A program made the translations under genes and the position numbers. From Apricaphanius iberus (Eukaryota; Chordata; Actinopteri; Cyprinodontiformes; Aphaniidae), in the NCBI GenBank assembly GCA_028564705.1, contig JAPXFQ010001955.1, positions 806,001 to 870,000 on the forward strand: a stretch of DNA of 64,000 nt, in the 5' to 3' direction. Of the stretch, positions 47,180-56,896 are shown piece by piece. Every line of letters begins with the position of its first letter. Position 1 is the stretch's first letter. The notes beneath the pieces are model-generated. The model made no database searches. It was given only the letters and a program-made list of their open reading frames with translations, and had not been told where the DNA came from.

Positions 47180-48329
47180 GCACTAATGCTAACAAGTTAC
47201 AACACAGAAAAAGTGCCTCCGACATTGCAGCGCACTAGGGATGCCTAGATAGAAAAAAAAGGGCATTTTTAGGAAGTTAGACTGAACCGAAGCTGGTTTG
47301 TAATCACACCGTTTGGAACTGAGACCACCTCAAAATGTTGGTCTCGGTCTGGTTCGTTAGTTCGGACCAAATCTCACGTATTCACACCAGCTCAAACGAA
47401 GCGTTCCAGCAAACAAGCCGTACTAGAGATCTTTTTATTACAACCAAATACTGCATGTGTGAAAACACCCTGAAAATGTGGCTTAAATTCCCAATTTTTC
47501 ATCTCAACCGCTGTGCTGTCAGTATCCTTCATGTCCAAATAGTGTGAAAGCAAGGTCTTTAGTGTTCGTAAAATTGTGCACATTTTTCCGCCATATTTTT
47601 TCCTATAAGACCCAAACTTGCCATAGTAACTGACTTACATGGTTTTCAGACACTGTTTTGCATGTATGCAAACTTTATGAATGAGCCCCCTGGTCCTTAA
47701 GGGAAATCTGACCTTCCTCTCTTGACAGCAAAGCATATTACACACACACAAAGTTTGTATTGCTGCCCATATTAGGACTGTCCACTGACTTCCATTAATT
47801 TTTGTAACTGGATTCATGCCTGACCAAATCTCATAACATAACACTAACAATTACCAGTCTATTCCCAACCCTAAGCCTAACTAAACGTCAATTCATACCA
47901 TACCTTATTTCTATAGCACACTTTCAACACAGGGCAATTCAAGGTGCTTGAATGGTGCTTGAACCTAACCCCTAATGTGGTCCTAACAATCCCAAAACTG
48001 GTCCTAAGTAGGGTAGAAAAACCAGGAACAAACAGACACATGTAACAAGTCAGATAAGTTTTAATTCCAACCTGTTTAGCATCCTAATCACCCTTAAGAG
48101 CCAGTTGTTTTATCTTTCAGGAGACAAAGTTGCATGGCAACGTGTCAGATCTTCCTACTGCATATCGTTTTTTTTGTTTGTTGTTTTGCATCCAAAGATA
48201 AAAAAGTTTGAAAGATATTGCAGAACACTGTATATTTTTTTCCCTACCACAATAGAAGAAATTAACCTGGACCTCAATTTCTTTCACTTCGGGTTTTGCT
48301 GATGAGTTCAAGATTTGATTTACCAATGC
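47180..48329. other. No gene; old repeat fragments
   Basis: 47290-47420 (accgtttggaactgagacc ... tcacaccagctcaaac) looks like a remnant of a dispersed fish DNA transposon. 47899-47960 is a short L2 3'-tail fragment. The remainder up to the CACTA element should be the pre-insertion intron of kcnj13, if that gene continues upstream. Confidence 0.4.
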
Positions 48330-48574
48330 TACACAGCAAATTCTCCAGTGTCAAATATGCTGTGTGAAAGTTTATGGACTCTTTCAGAGTTATTACAACA
48401 CAAGAAAGTGTAAGAAGCTGCCACATTTAGCCCAGTGTTGGTGTCAATTTTCAGAGTTAAAATACACATTGTATAAACAACTCTGTGTTCACCACTGGTG
48501 TGCAGTGTCAAAGTACAACTACTCATCTAGAGTTATTGAAACACCTATGAGAGTAAAACGTCCGTTAGTGCCAG

Positions 48575-48656
48575 TGACGTCACGCGGGAAGCCCCGCCCC
48601 CTCCACTTCGACTCAAGCTGAGCAGAAGACGACCAGACGCCATTTAAAAATCTCCG
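48575..48656 (+). promoter_or_regulatory. Internal promoter (CRE + GC box) and 5' non-coding exon
   Basis: A palindromic CRE, TGACGTCA, at 48575-48582 and a GC box, GCCCCGCCCC, at 48591-48600 form the only CpG-rich patch in the element. A putative first exon ends at a strong donor (ctccg|gtaagt, 48656). A second small exon 49476-49507 (acceptor ttttcttcag, donor gatg|gtaggt) may follow. The layout implies that the transposon brings its own host-readable promoter. The start site is inferred. Confidence 0.55.
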
Positions 48657-49741
48657 GTAAGTTTTTGCTCCCTAGTACATAATAACCCATTCTCGCATTT
48701 CAGCTGAGAGTGTATTTAATAATAACTTTAAATTACTGTTCACTAAACACCCTAGCTGGTTTGTGCCTTAAAATACAGAATCCCACATGACGTAGTGGAA
48801 AGCTAGCTTAAATGTGCAAGCAATTCTAGGCTAAATAACGACAGTATTTAATGTCAAACTATACAATGTTGGGATAAACTTTGTTAAGGTGTTCCTTTTT
48901 AAATGTTCATAGATTTAAGTAAAATAGTAAATATTGAACACGTGCCGAGAGTTGACTTTACTAGCTAACGTTGGTGACTAGGTGTGTGTGGCTAACGTGA
49001 CACGTGTTTGAGCGGGCAATTCTGCATGGATTAAAGTCAACCGTAAATAAAAACTGTTAATGTTGTGTTGTCCTATTAGTGAATTTTTCACTGCGTATAT
49101 TCGGTTTAATTTTGGCTCGTTACCATTATACAGGCATTATCGTTTTTTTAATCTCTACTCCTCAATGCTGCTCTCACTCACACACGCACGCACGTGCAGC
49201 AGGGACACACATTGGTGTCGTTTCAGACATGGAGCATTAGAGACAGTAGGGCAAAGCTAATAAAAACACTAATTTCTTCCTGTGGAGCCCACATAAGAAT
49301 ATTTGGATCAGTAAATTCCTGCTGTGAGTTAGCATCTTACTAGGAATGGTTGGATAGTGAATTTATTGATGTCTCCTTTGGATAAAAGTCTAAATTACAA
49401 ACTGTTGAACAAGTTGACTGTCAAATTGCTGTGAAGTGATGGTGATGCATAGTGTTTGGATTTTTTTTTCTTCAGATTTGTCCATTTTGTGCTGTGGTCC
49501 ACAGATGGTAGGTGATATTTCATACATGTTAATATTTACAGTTTTTGTTTAAACTAACTGCACAGTTAAAAGGGTCTAAATTTAGAGACAAATAATGATA
49601 GTGTTTTGTTTTTTTCAGGCTGAAATTGATCAGTTAGATTTCCCTATTTGAAATATTATGTTTAAAGACACTGATGTCAGGGTAGGTTTGGGTTGTAGAT
49701 CATAATGTTCATTAAGTTTTGCTGTATTCACAGATTCCATC

Positions 49742-52700
49742 ATGTTGATAAAAACAAAAATCAATAATGAACAGAAATATGTCAAGATCAGTGAACCAAT
49801 TCTGGATGAATTGTTGAATTCCGGTAAGCCATCAGTCACACGCCACTCAAAAAAAAAAAAAGTAATTCACTTTTACAAATGCTTTTTGTTGTTCAGTGTT
49901 ATTTTGTGCATACAGAGAAATGGAATTTTTCGTACTTTGTTTTACTTTTTTTGGGTGTGGGATGCCTTGTGAATATTTTTTTACCTAATGCGTGTTTATA
50001 TTGCATTTTATCCCCCAAGCTTTCCTGAAGTTCTCCATCCCACCCGTCAGTGAAGGCATCAGAGTCTATGATGAAACAGGAACTGAGGTGGATGCAGATG
50101 TCTTTGCTGAAGTGGCACAGCTGCCCAATGCTGGTGTATTTACTATTCAGTTTGACAATGGTAAACTTCTCTCAATTTCTTTCACCAAAATGCATGGACT
50201 TAAGACTGAGTTACACGGTCGTGAAAAACTGACAAATGGTTTGTGTTTCTTTCTCTGTCCTCCCTTCTTCTTAGGTTTGCAGGGGAACGCTTCATCTGCC
50301 AGTCCACCAGTCCAAACCAATTCAGCATCAACCAGCTCTGATGATACAGTCATCCTGGATGAGGACTGCAGTCCTTCCAGAAAACGGCAGAAGGCAAATG
50401 AAGATGCCAAACAAGTAAATTGATGTGAAACATATTTTGTGCCAGCTTCAATTTGTGCATTGCATTTTTTTAGTTATTTTTAGATGTATTAACTGTCAAT
50501 TATTCAAGATTATTTAATTTCAGTGAATAATGGCTTTCTTTTATTCTGTCCTTTCACAGGTGGTTGAAAAAGCATTGACCAAGAAACCAGGTGGAGACCG
50601 TATAACTAGGGAATACAACCGGACGAAAGGCCTAACTGATTCCTCACGGCGACAGATGGTTAACATCCTCGCTGCAGATATGACTGAAACTTATGGGTAA
50701 ATGGATATTTTTGTTTCAAGCTGAACATTTGATCCATGTTTTTTATTGGGAAAACGAGTGTCATTATTTCATTCTTGACATTTATTATAAGCATTGAAAT
50801 AAAGTGTATTCACTTTCTTTACTTTACTCTCAGGACATCACCACCACGGGACGTGAGAGAGATGTATGCTCGAGGGATAATTGAGATGTTCCCTTACCTG
50901 ATGGATCCATATTCAAAAAATGGATATGTAAGTCTTCACTTGTTATAGTTGTTAGACTATTATTCCTACTGTAGGTATAAAGTGCCTGTGGTACGAATGA
51001 TAAAATGTTATTTCTAGAATTCATAGTTTTAACCTACTCGTGCTGTTTTGATAATTAACTATCCTATTATTATCATTTAAAGGAACATTTCTATGATGGT
51101 GAAAGTGGCAGTGGTTACTTGGCATGGAGGCTCAAAACCATACAGAGGAATAGTGCTTCATCACAGTGCAAAAGGCCATCACATCAGCTGACTGGCGGAG
51201 GGCCGTCAGCAAGGAGAGATGCTTCATTTAAGCCTGAGATCACCCTGAGTGAAGAGCAATGCAAGGAGGCCATATCCTTCATGAAGTTTTCATCTGATGA
51301 AGTCGCTATCAAGCAGAAAATGAAGATAACATTTGAATATCGTCAAAGTATGGTCTACGACAAAGAGAAATCTTCAGATGTCTTGACTGAATTTCCACGC
51401 TTCAAAGATGTCAAAGGCCTGGTAATTAATTTTTTTTTTTAAAAGAGAAATGTCCATTAGGCCAAACAAATGTAAAAAGAAAAAAGAATGCACTAGTTAT
51501 GTGTTAACTTGTGGTATGTCCATTATCTTTTGCAGATTGAGCAAGACTTCATCTTGCAGTTTGGAGAAGATGTAGCTGCCAAGTTTTTGGAGAGGTTAGT
51601 CCAAATTATATTTGACTTTATCCTAAAAACCCTGTCATAGATTTATGAGGTGATCATCTGTAAGGCCCTTGTTTTACTCTCATTGTCTGTATAACATGTA
51701 CACATTTACCTCTTATTGGAATACTTGAGCATGTAGCTGTTTTTTAGAATTTGTCTACAAGTTGGTGCCTTATTAGCATGGGAATAACGTGGTTACCTAA
51801 TGGAAACACTGGGTTTTGTTATTCTGATCTTTGATACATTCTATCTGCTTTTTCTGGTAGTGTGTGAACTTTTCCATGTTGTATTATTAAAATATTTTTC
51901 TCTCTAGGTGGCCTACAACATTCAAGAAAAAGGTAATCCAGCAGAGTAAGGCTCTCCCTTCCTCAGGCGACCTTGAAGATCTGATCTTTTGTGCAGAAGC
52001 TACATCAAATGAAGAGCAGATGGATAATGACATTATTGCCTCTGGTACTTTATTTTTCCTAATTATTTTCTTCTAAGGTTTTGACTTTGACCAGCTTTTT
52101 CTTTGGACCGCTTTAACCTTCAAAGGAATGGTGTTTTTAAATAGTAAAATTATTATACAGTCATTTAACATATGACATTTAGGTCTTTTGTTTCTGTGTA
52201 CAGGATGGGACAGTGATCTGTCTTCAATCATTCTCCTCCTCCACCTGATTCCTCCAACAGCCCAGGGGCGGAAAAGGCCAGGCAAGGTGTCTGCATCCCA
52301 AGCCGAGAAGCACCTTGTCGTGTTCAAGAAGGTTTGTATTATAGCTTATGTGGGTGTTTTTTTTTCTTTTTTTCTTTACTTTTTCCAACAGCTAGGGTTA
52401 TTGTAAAGTTGGAAGAAAACAATATGTTTCCCTCATCACGTCTGGGGGCGGCAGTAGTTTAATCTTTAGGGATTTGGCTTGGGAACTGGAGGGTGGCTGG
52501 TTCAAGTCCAGCATGGACCAAAGTATGAAAGGTGGACTGGTAGCTGGAGAGGTACCAGTCCACCTCCTGGGCACTGCCGAGATACTGAAGGTACCGAACC
52601 CCTTAACGGCTCCCAGGCTGCCTCTATGTGGCTGACCATTACTCTGTGTGTGGGTGGACGTGTGTGTGTTGTAAAGTCTTTATTCTTTTCTATTCCTGTG

Positions 52701-53078
52701 TTTAGTACAGTTTAAGTAAATTACCTAAATGTTTTTTTTGTTTGTTTTTAGAGTGGAACAAGCATTCAGGAACACATTGATGCCATCAACAGCACCACTC
52801 AACCCTATCTACTTGCTGTTGGCATGAAGAGGAGTGCAATCCATGAGTTCTTCATAGTTCTGGACAAGCAAGTCATACCATGCAACTCAACCACTTCACT
52901 TGGAGCTTTTGATGAACTTGTGAAGGCACACTTTGTATTTGGGACTCTTTACAATGTGATGCTCCACAACATGTACACCTTCATACAGACAACTGTCTAC
53001 AACATTGATTCAGGTCAAATCCAGGAAAGCCCACGTGTTGCTGAGATTAGGGCTAGAATTCTTCATTCTACAGAGTAG
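49742..53078 (+). CDS. SAMD3-like accessory protein of the CACTA element
   Basis: Ten coding exons: 49742-49823, 50020-50160, 50275-50414, 50560-50696, 50834-50927, 51083-51421, 51536-51594, 51908-52044, 52204-52331, 52752-53078. All have GT-AG borders and matching phases, giving 527 residues without a stop. Start is the first ATG of an exon beginning at 49734. The N-terminus (PILDELLNS..FLKFSIPP..DADVFAEV) looks like a small ubiquitin/PB1-type fold, followed by a Ser-rich basic linker (SRKRQK), a middle region (MYARGIIEMFPYLMD; MVYDKEKSSDVLTEFPRF) and a conserved end (AEKHLVVFKKSGTSIQEHI; FDELVKAHFVFGTLY). Fish proteins of this type are commonly labelled 'sterile alpha motif domain-containing 3-like', a name from memory. 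By position it parallels the second protein of plant En/Spm, but its role is unknown. Confidence 0.75.
52442..52690 (+). mobile_element. tRNA-derived SINE in the last intron of the SAMD3-like gene
   Basis: Starts gggggcggcagtag, with a pol III B box GGTTCAAGTCC at 52499-52509. The body carries a 13-bp perfect hairpin (52530-52542 with 52553-52565; aggtggactggta) and the phrase cctcctgggcactgccgag, typical of a widespread percomorph SINE. It ends in a GT-rich tail. The insertion does not touch the splice sites at 52331 and 52752. Confidence 0.8.
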
Positions 53079-53216
53079 TTCATGCATACACTGACATAAG
53101 GAACAGGCAACATATTTTCTGTTAATTTATCAATGATGTTTTCTTGAGTTTTGGATATTGTTAGATTTTCTTTGACCCATTTTACCCATTTTTACATAAC
53201 ACTTCTACTTGAAATC

Positions 53217-55658
53217 ATGGGGGTGATTTGTTTTGTTTGCCAGATTCATTTTGTGAGTACCAACAGTCTTGTGAGGCATATACGGTTAATACATGGTTTA
53301 TATCAGGGCAAATCACTTCGCTTAAAATGTGCTCAGGCAGGTTGTTGCCAGGTTTTGGGCACATTCTCTGGCTTTAGGAAGCATCTAAATACAAAGCATG
53401 CTGACCAAATTGAACATGAAGTTGAAACTGACATTGTAGACAGTGATGTTGCAGAGGATGCTCAGTTGCCAATTAGTGAAGAAGCTGCCAGTACGTCTCA
53501 AGTTCTGCCCGTATCCAACAGAAGTACTCATGATTTGTGTGCATCCGCTATCGCACAGCTTCAGGTTGCTGGTGTAAGCCAGTCTACTTTAAATGGTTTT
53601 GTATCATCCATGGAAGACGTGGTACTAGAAGTACAGAGTCAAGCTAAAACTGCAGCTTTAAAATGTTTATCATTACAGGATACTAGTATGAAAGCTAAAA
53701 TTGAACAAAGTTTCAAAAAACTTGAAAACCCTTTCACTTCATTGAATTCTGAAACAAAACGAAACAAGTATTTTCAACAGAAATGGAAAACTGTTGAACC
53801 TGTCGAAAAAGTACTTGGTGTCAGATTTGAAAATAGAAAAAACAGATGTACTGGAACTTATGATCAGGTTGTAGTAACTGACAAATTTGCCTATGTCCCA
53901 ATTCTACAAACACTGCAGTGTATTCTCAGAAATCGAAACTTTGCAGATATGTTAACATCTCGCCACATTCCCAAAGATGGTTTATATTTTGATTTACAAG
54001 ATGGGTTGTATATGAAGAGACATCCCCTTTTTTCTAATGAAAATTTTGCACTGCAAATTCAATTATTTTATGATGATTTTGAGACTGTAAATCCACTGGG
54101 ATCCAAAAAAGGTATACATAAATTAGGGGCTGTATATTTTACATTAAGAAATTTCCCACCAAAATTTAATTCGTCTTTAGTCAATATACATTTGTGTGCA
54201 CTTTTTCATGCACAGGACATTAAAACTTATGGGTTTGACACCATACTTGAGCCAATCGTCAGTGACCTGAAGGTGCTTGAAATTGATGGGATTACAGCTC
54301 CTATGTTCAAAAGTCCTGTTCGTGGTAGCATTGTGCAAGTCACAGGTGATAATCTTGGTATACATGGACTGTTTGGGTTTGTGGAATCATTCAGTGCTCG
54401 GAACTGCTGTCGTTTTTGTCTCACAGAGAAAGGCGATTTCCAAACTGTGTTCTGTGAAGATGAAGAAAGTGTCATATTACGAACAAAAGATATGCATGCA
54501 GAACATTGCGCTACTATACAGACAAATCCACAACTACCTCATGTTTATGGTGTGAAGCGTTCATGTCTGTTGAACACACTGCAGTTTTTCAATACAGCTA
54601 ATAATTTTTCAGTTGATATCATGCATGATATTTTAGAAGGGGTAGCACAGTTTGAGGTCAAACTTCTGTTGGAGTATGTACAGCAGAACTTTTTAACTGC
54701 TAAAGAACTGGCTGGTAGAATCCAGGCATTTAACTATGGCCACACTGAGAGGCGAAATCGTCCTCCTGCTGTTAAGTTATTTGATGGAAGTAATGATTTG
54801 GGCCTGAATGCTATACAGTCCTGGTGTTTATTGCGCAACATGCCATTGATATTTGGTGATCTAGTTCAGAGAGATGATGAGTACTGGCATCTTTTGTTGT
54901 TACTTCTGCAGATTGTTAATATTGTGTTTTCCCCAGTTATAACTGATGGTATGATAATTTTTCTGAAACACATTATCGTAGAGCATCATCAGCTATTTAA
55001 GCGTTTGTTTCCTGCTAGAAATCTCTTGCCTAAGCATCATTTCATGATGCATTATCCTAGATGTATAAGGAATATTGGACCAATTCTGCACATGTGGTCT
55101 ATGCGGTACGAAGCGAAGCACAACTTTTTTAAGACCCAACTGAAAAGTTTTAAAAATATCACCAAGACATTGGCCAAAAAGCACCAAAGATACATGGCTT
55201 TGCATTGGGAATCTTTTAGTCAGTGCAGATTAACTGTTGGTCCTGGAAAGATGTCACAACTTGAAGAATTGAAAGAGGGTGCTGACCTTGCAGCCAAATT
55301 AAACACTGCATTATCCACCAATGTTCTGACTGTGAAGTGGGTAAAACACTATGGTACTGAATATCGTCCTGGCTTAATAGTATGTGTTGAGGTAGCTGAA
55401 GAGATGTCAATATTTTGTAAGATCAGGACTATCATAGTAAAAGATGAGCAAGTTATACTTATTGGTTCTGGTGTAGAAACCATTTGTTTTGATGAACATT
55501 ACAATGCATTTAGAATTCTGCTAAAGCCACTTCAGGCTATTAAGGTGTTAAATGTTCACGATTTGATCTATTTCAAACCACTTGATATTCAAATGGCATA
55601 TGGACCTACAGATGCCTCCCTTTTCTTAGTTCCATATTGCCATCTGATGCAGCCTTGA
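53217..55658 (+). CDS. CACTA/EnSpm transposase with two N-terminal zinc fingers
   Basis: Single exon, 813 residues from ATG 53217. An in-frame ATG at 53151 would add 22 hydrophobic residues, but the finger starts directly after 53217. Finger 1 uses C5, C8, H21, H26; finger 2 C38, C43, H56, H61 (DNA end binding, inferred). The transposase core begins with VTGDNLGIHGLFGF (D378), then CRFC (398-401), the hallmark DIMHDILEG (D467, H470, D471, E474), HHFMMHYP near 608, and MRYEAKHNFFK (E632). An acidic catalytic set from D378, D467/D471 and E632 is my proposal. It lies 138 bp after the SAMD3-like stop with no recognised poly(A) signal between, so it may share a transcript or use its own promoter. 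Confidence 0.85.
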   Translation: MGVICFVCQIHFVSTNSLVRHIRLIHGLYQGKSLRLKCAQAGCCQVLGTFSGFRKHLNTKHADQIEHEVETDIVDSDVAEDAQLPISEEAASTSQVLPVSNRSTHDLCASAIAQLQVAGVSQSTLNGFVSSMEDVVLEVQSQAKTAALKCLSLQDTSMKAKIEQSFKKLENPFTSLNSETKRNKYFQQKWKTVEPVEKVLGVRFENRKNRCTGTYDQVVVTDKFAYVPILQTLQCILRNRNFADMLTSRHIPKDGLYFDLQDGLYMKRHPLFSNENFALQIQLFYDDFETVNPLGSKKGIHKLGAVYFTLRNFPPKFNSSLVNIHLCALFHAQDIKTYGFDTILEPIVSDLKVLEIDGITAPMFKSPVRGSIVQVTGDNLGIHGLFGFVESFSARNCCRFCLTEKGDFQTVFCEDEESVILRTKDMHAEHCATIQTNPQLPHVYGVKRSCLLNTLQFFNTANNFSVDIMHDILEGVAQFEVKLLLEYVQQNFLTAKELAGRIQAFNYGHTERRNRPPAVKLFDGSNDLGLNAIQSWCLLRNMPLIFGDLVQRDDEYWHLLLLLLQIVNIVFSPVITDGMIIFLKHIIVEHHQLFKRLFPARNLLPKHHFMMHYPRCIRNIGPILHMWSMRYEAKHNFFKTQLKSFKNITKTLAKKHQRYMALHWESFSQCRLTVGPGKMSQLEELKEGADLAAKLNTALSTNVLTVKWVKHYGTEYRPGLIVCVEVAEEMSIFCKIRTIIVKDEQVILIGSGVETICFDEHYNAFRILLKPLQAIKVLNVHDLIYFKPLDIQMAYGPTDASLFLVPYCHLMQP

Positions 55659-55763
55659 CCAGTGTTTGTGACCTGTTTTTGACATGGACCTGGATGTTTA
55701 AGAGCAAATTGTTAACAATTACGCTGTATGAACATTACCATGTCTGTTTTTATATTCATGTTG

Positions 55764-55769
55764 AATAAA
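55764..55769 (+). terminator. Poly(A) signal of the CACTA genes
   Basis: AATAAA 106 bp after the transposase stop, before the subterminal repeats begin. Likely the 3' end for one or both element genes. Confidence 0.55.
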
Positions 55770-56290
55770 TAATTGTTAAGACATGGATATAAGTCTATTT
55801 TATTTTCCTCTACAAAAATTTTGTGTTTTACTTGTGTCTGCAAGACAGTGAAATCGAAAATTGCAAAATACTAAATTGACTTTAGTCCAGGAGTTAGGTA
55901 AGAATAACACTACACAATAAGTGAAGAGTAAACAGCTTTTAACACTAGTACTAACACTGTGTCTGGAGTAAATGCTTAATAAACACAGTTGAATAGTTAA
56001 TTCTGATTGACACTTAAAAACTGTTAGTGTAAAAAGTAAATAACACTATGGGTGTTGTTTCCGTCTTAGTGTAAAAATGTGTTAACAATTTTCAGTGTTA
56101 AATATTTTGGCATAGTGTTAAATATTAACTCTTACCAGAGTTAAAGTAACTCTGAAAAGTCAACACCAGTGTAAGTGTTAATTTAACTCTGTGTAGATAG
56201 GGACCATATGTTATCCGACCCAGTGTTAAAGTTTACTCTTTAAGTGTTAAATCAACACTGCTGAATTTACTGTGTAGAGCATTACGGCAC

Positions 56291-56321
56291 AACCCTGAAA
56301 TGTCATTGTCTTAACTTTCAG
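56291..56321 (+). other. kcnj13 branch point and splice acceptor
   Basis: A branch-point candidate cctgaa (A at 56298) and a T-rich run lead to ttaactttcag|gt, so the exon starts at 56322. Only 45 bp of original intron remain between the transposon's TA and the exon. Confidence 0.7.
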
Positions 56322-56896
56322 GTGCATTTGTAGCCAAGATTGCACGTCCTCAGAAGCGAGCAGGAGCCATCCAGTTCAGTCCACAGGCAGTAGTGGGCCA
56401 ACACCAGGGCCAGACATGCCTGATGATACGAGTCACTAATCTTGTTCACCGACCTCTGGTGGATGTAAAGGTGAGTGCTGTGCTTTATGAGGAGCATGAA
56501 GGTCAGGCTCTGTACCAGACCTCTCTGGACTTCTACCTGGACAATTTAGGACAACAGTCCTGCCCCTTCTTTATTTTCCCGCTTACTTTCTATCACCCAC
56601 TGGACCACCAGAGCCCTCTCTACCCTGCTCTGTGTGAAAGCACATCCAACCATTTTGAGCTAGTCATCTTCTTAACGGCATTACAAGAGGGAACTGGTGA
56701 TTCCTGCCAGAAGAGAACATCCTACCTACGCCAAGAGATTCAGTTTGACCGCCAATTTTTACCTGCCTTAGGGCTGGATGCTCAGGGAAGATATTTGGTG
56801 AGCAAAGAACACTTTGACACTGCCCATTCAAAGGAGCCTATGAACAAGGATTGTGTGGTGCAGATCAATGGTGATGACACTGAAAGGATGGAGTAA
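56322..56896 (+). CDS. kcnj13: Inward-rectifier K+ channel Kir7.1, last coding exon
   Basis: The exon starts within the Gly codon of GAFVAKIARP, which corresponds to human Gly154, and runs 190 codons to TAA at 56896. It encodes the cytoplasmic C-terminal domain that binds PIP2 and forms the tetrameric pore extension in the plasma membrane. Diagnostic blocks: KIARPQKRAG (the Arg equal to human R162 is kept), VSAVLYEEHEG, LYQTSLDFYLD, CPFFIFPLTFYHPLD, FELVIFLTALQEGTGDSCQK. The frame is intact and slightly shorter than the human counterpart (about 206 residues) at the divergent tail. The preceding exon with both membrane helices and the filter is absent from the window. In zebrafish this gene (obelix/jaguar) controls stripe patterning. 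Confidence 0.9.

Larger units (their letters stand above)
48332..56274 (+). mobile_element. Complete two-gene CACTA/EnSpm-type DNA transposon
   Basis: The left end CACAGCAAATTCTCCAGTGT and the inverted right end CACAGTAAATTCAGCAGTGT match at 16 of 20 positions. Both are flanked by TA (48330-48331 and 56275-56276), and CACAG fits the CACWR terminus of CACTA elements, which duplicate 2-3 bp. Subterminal repeats of taacact/agtgtta and agagtta occur at 48340-48540 and densely at 55925-56270. Inside are two plus-strand genes, the first spliced and the second a transposase, plus a promoter-like block and a poly(A) signal. One SINE has inserted in an intron. Both reading frames are open, so the element could still be, or recently have been, autonomous. 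Confidence 0.85.

Noticed and set aside
52499..52509. tRNA gene suggested by a good B box
   Set aside because: No cloverleaf or terminator, and the downstream body is a known-style fish SINE.
52530..52565. microRNA hairpin
   Set aside because: The 13-bp stem is part of the SINE body and would occur in every copy.
53151..53216. Upstream ATG extending the transposase by 22 residues
   Set aside because: The extra residues are hydrophobic and unlike the family start. The ATG at 53217 begins directly before the first zinc finger.
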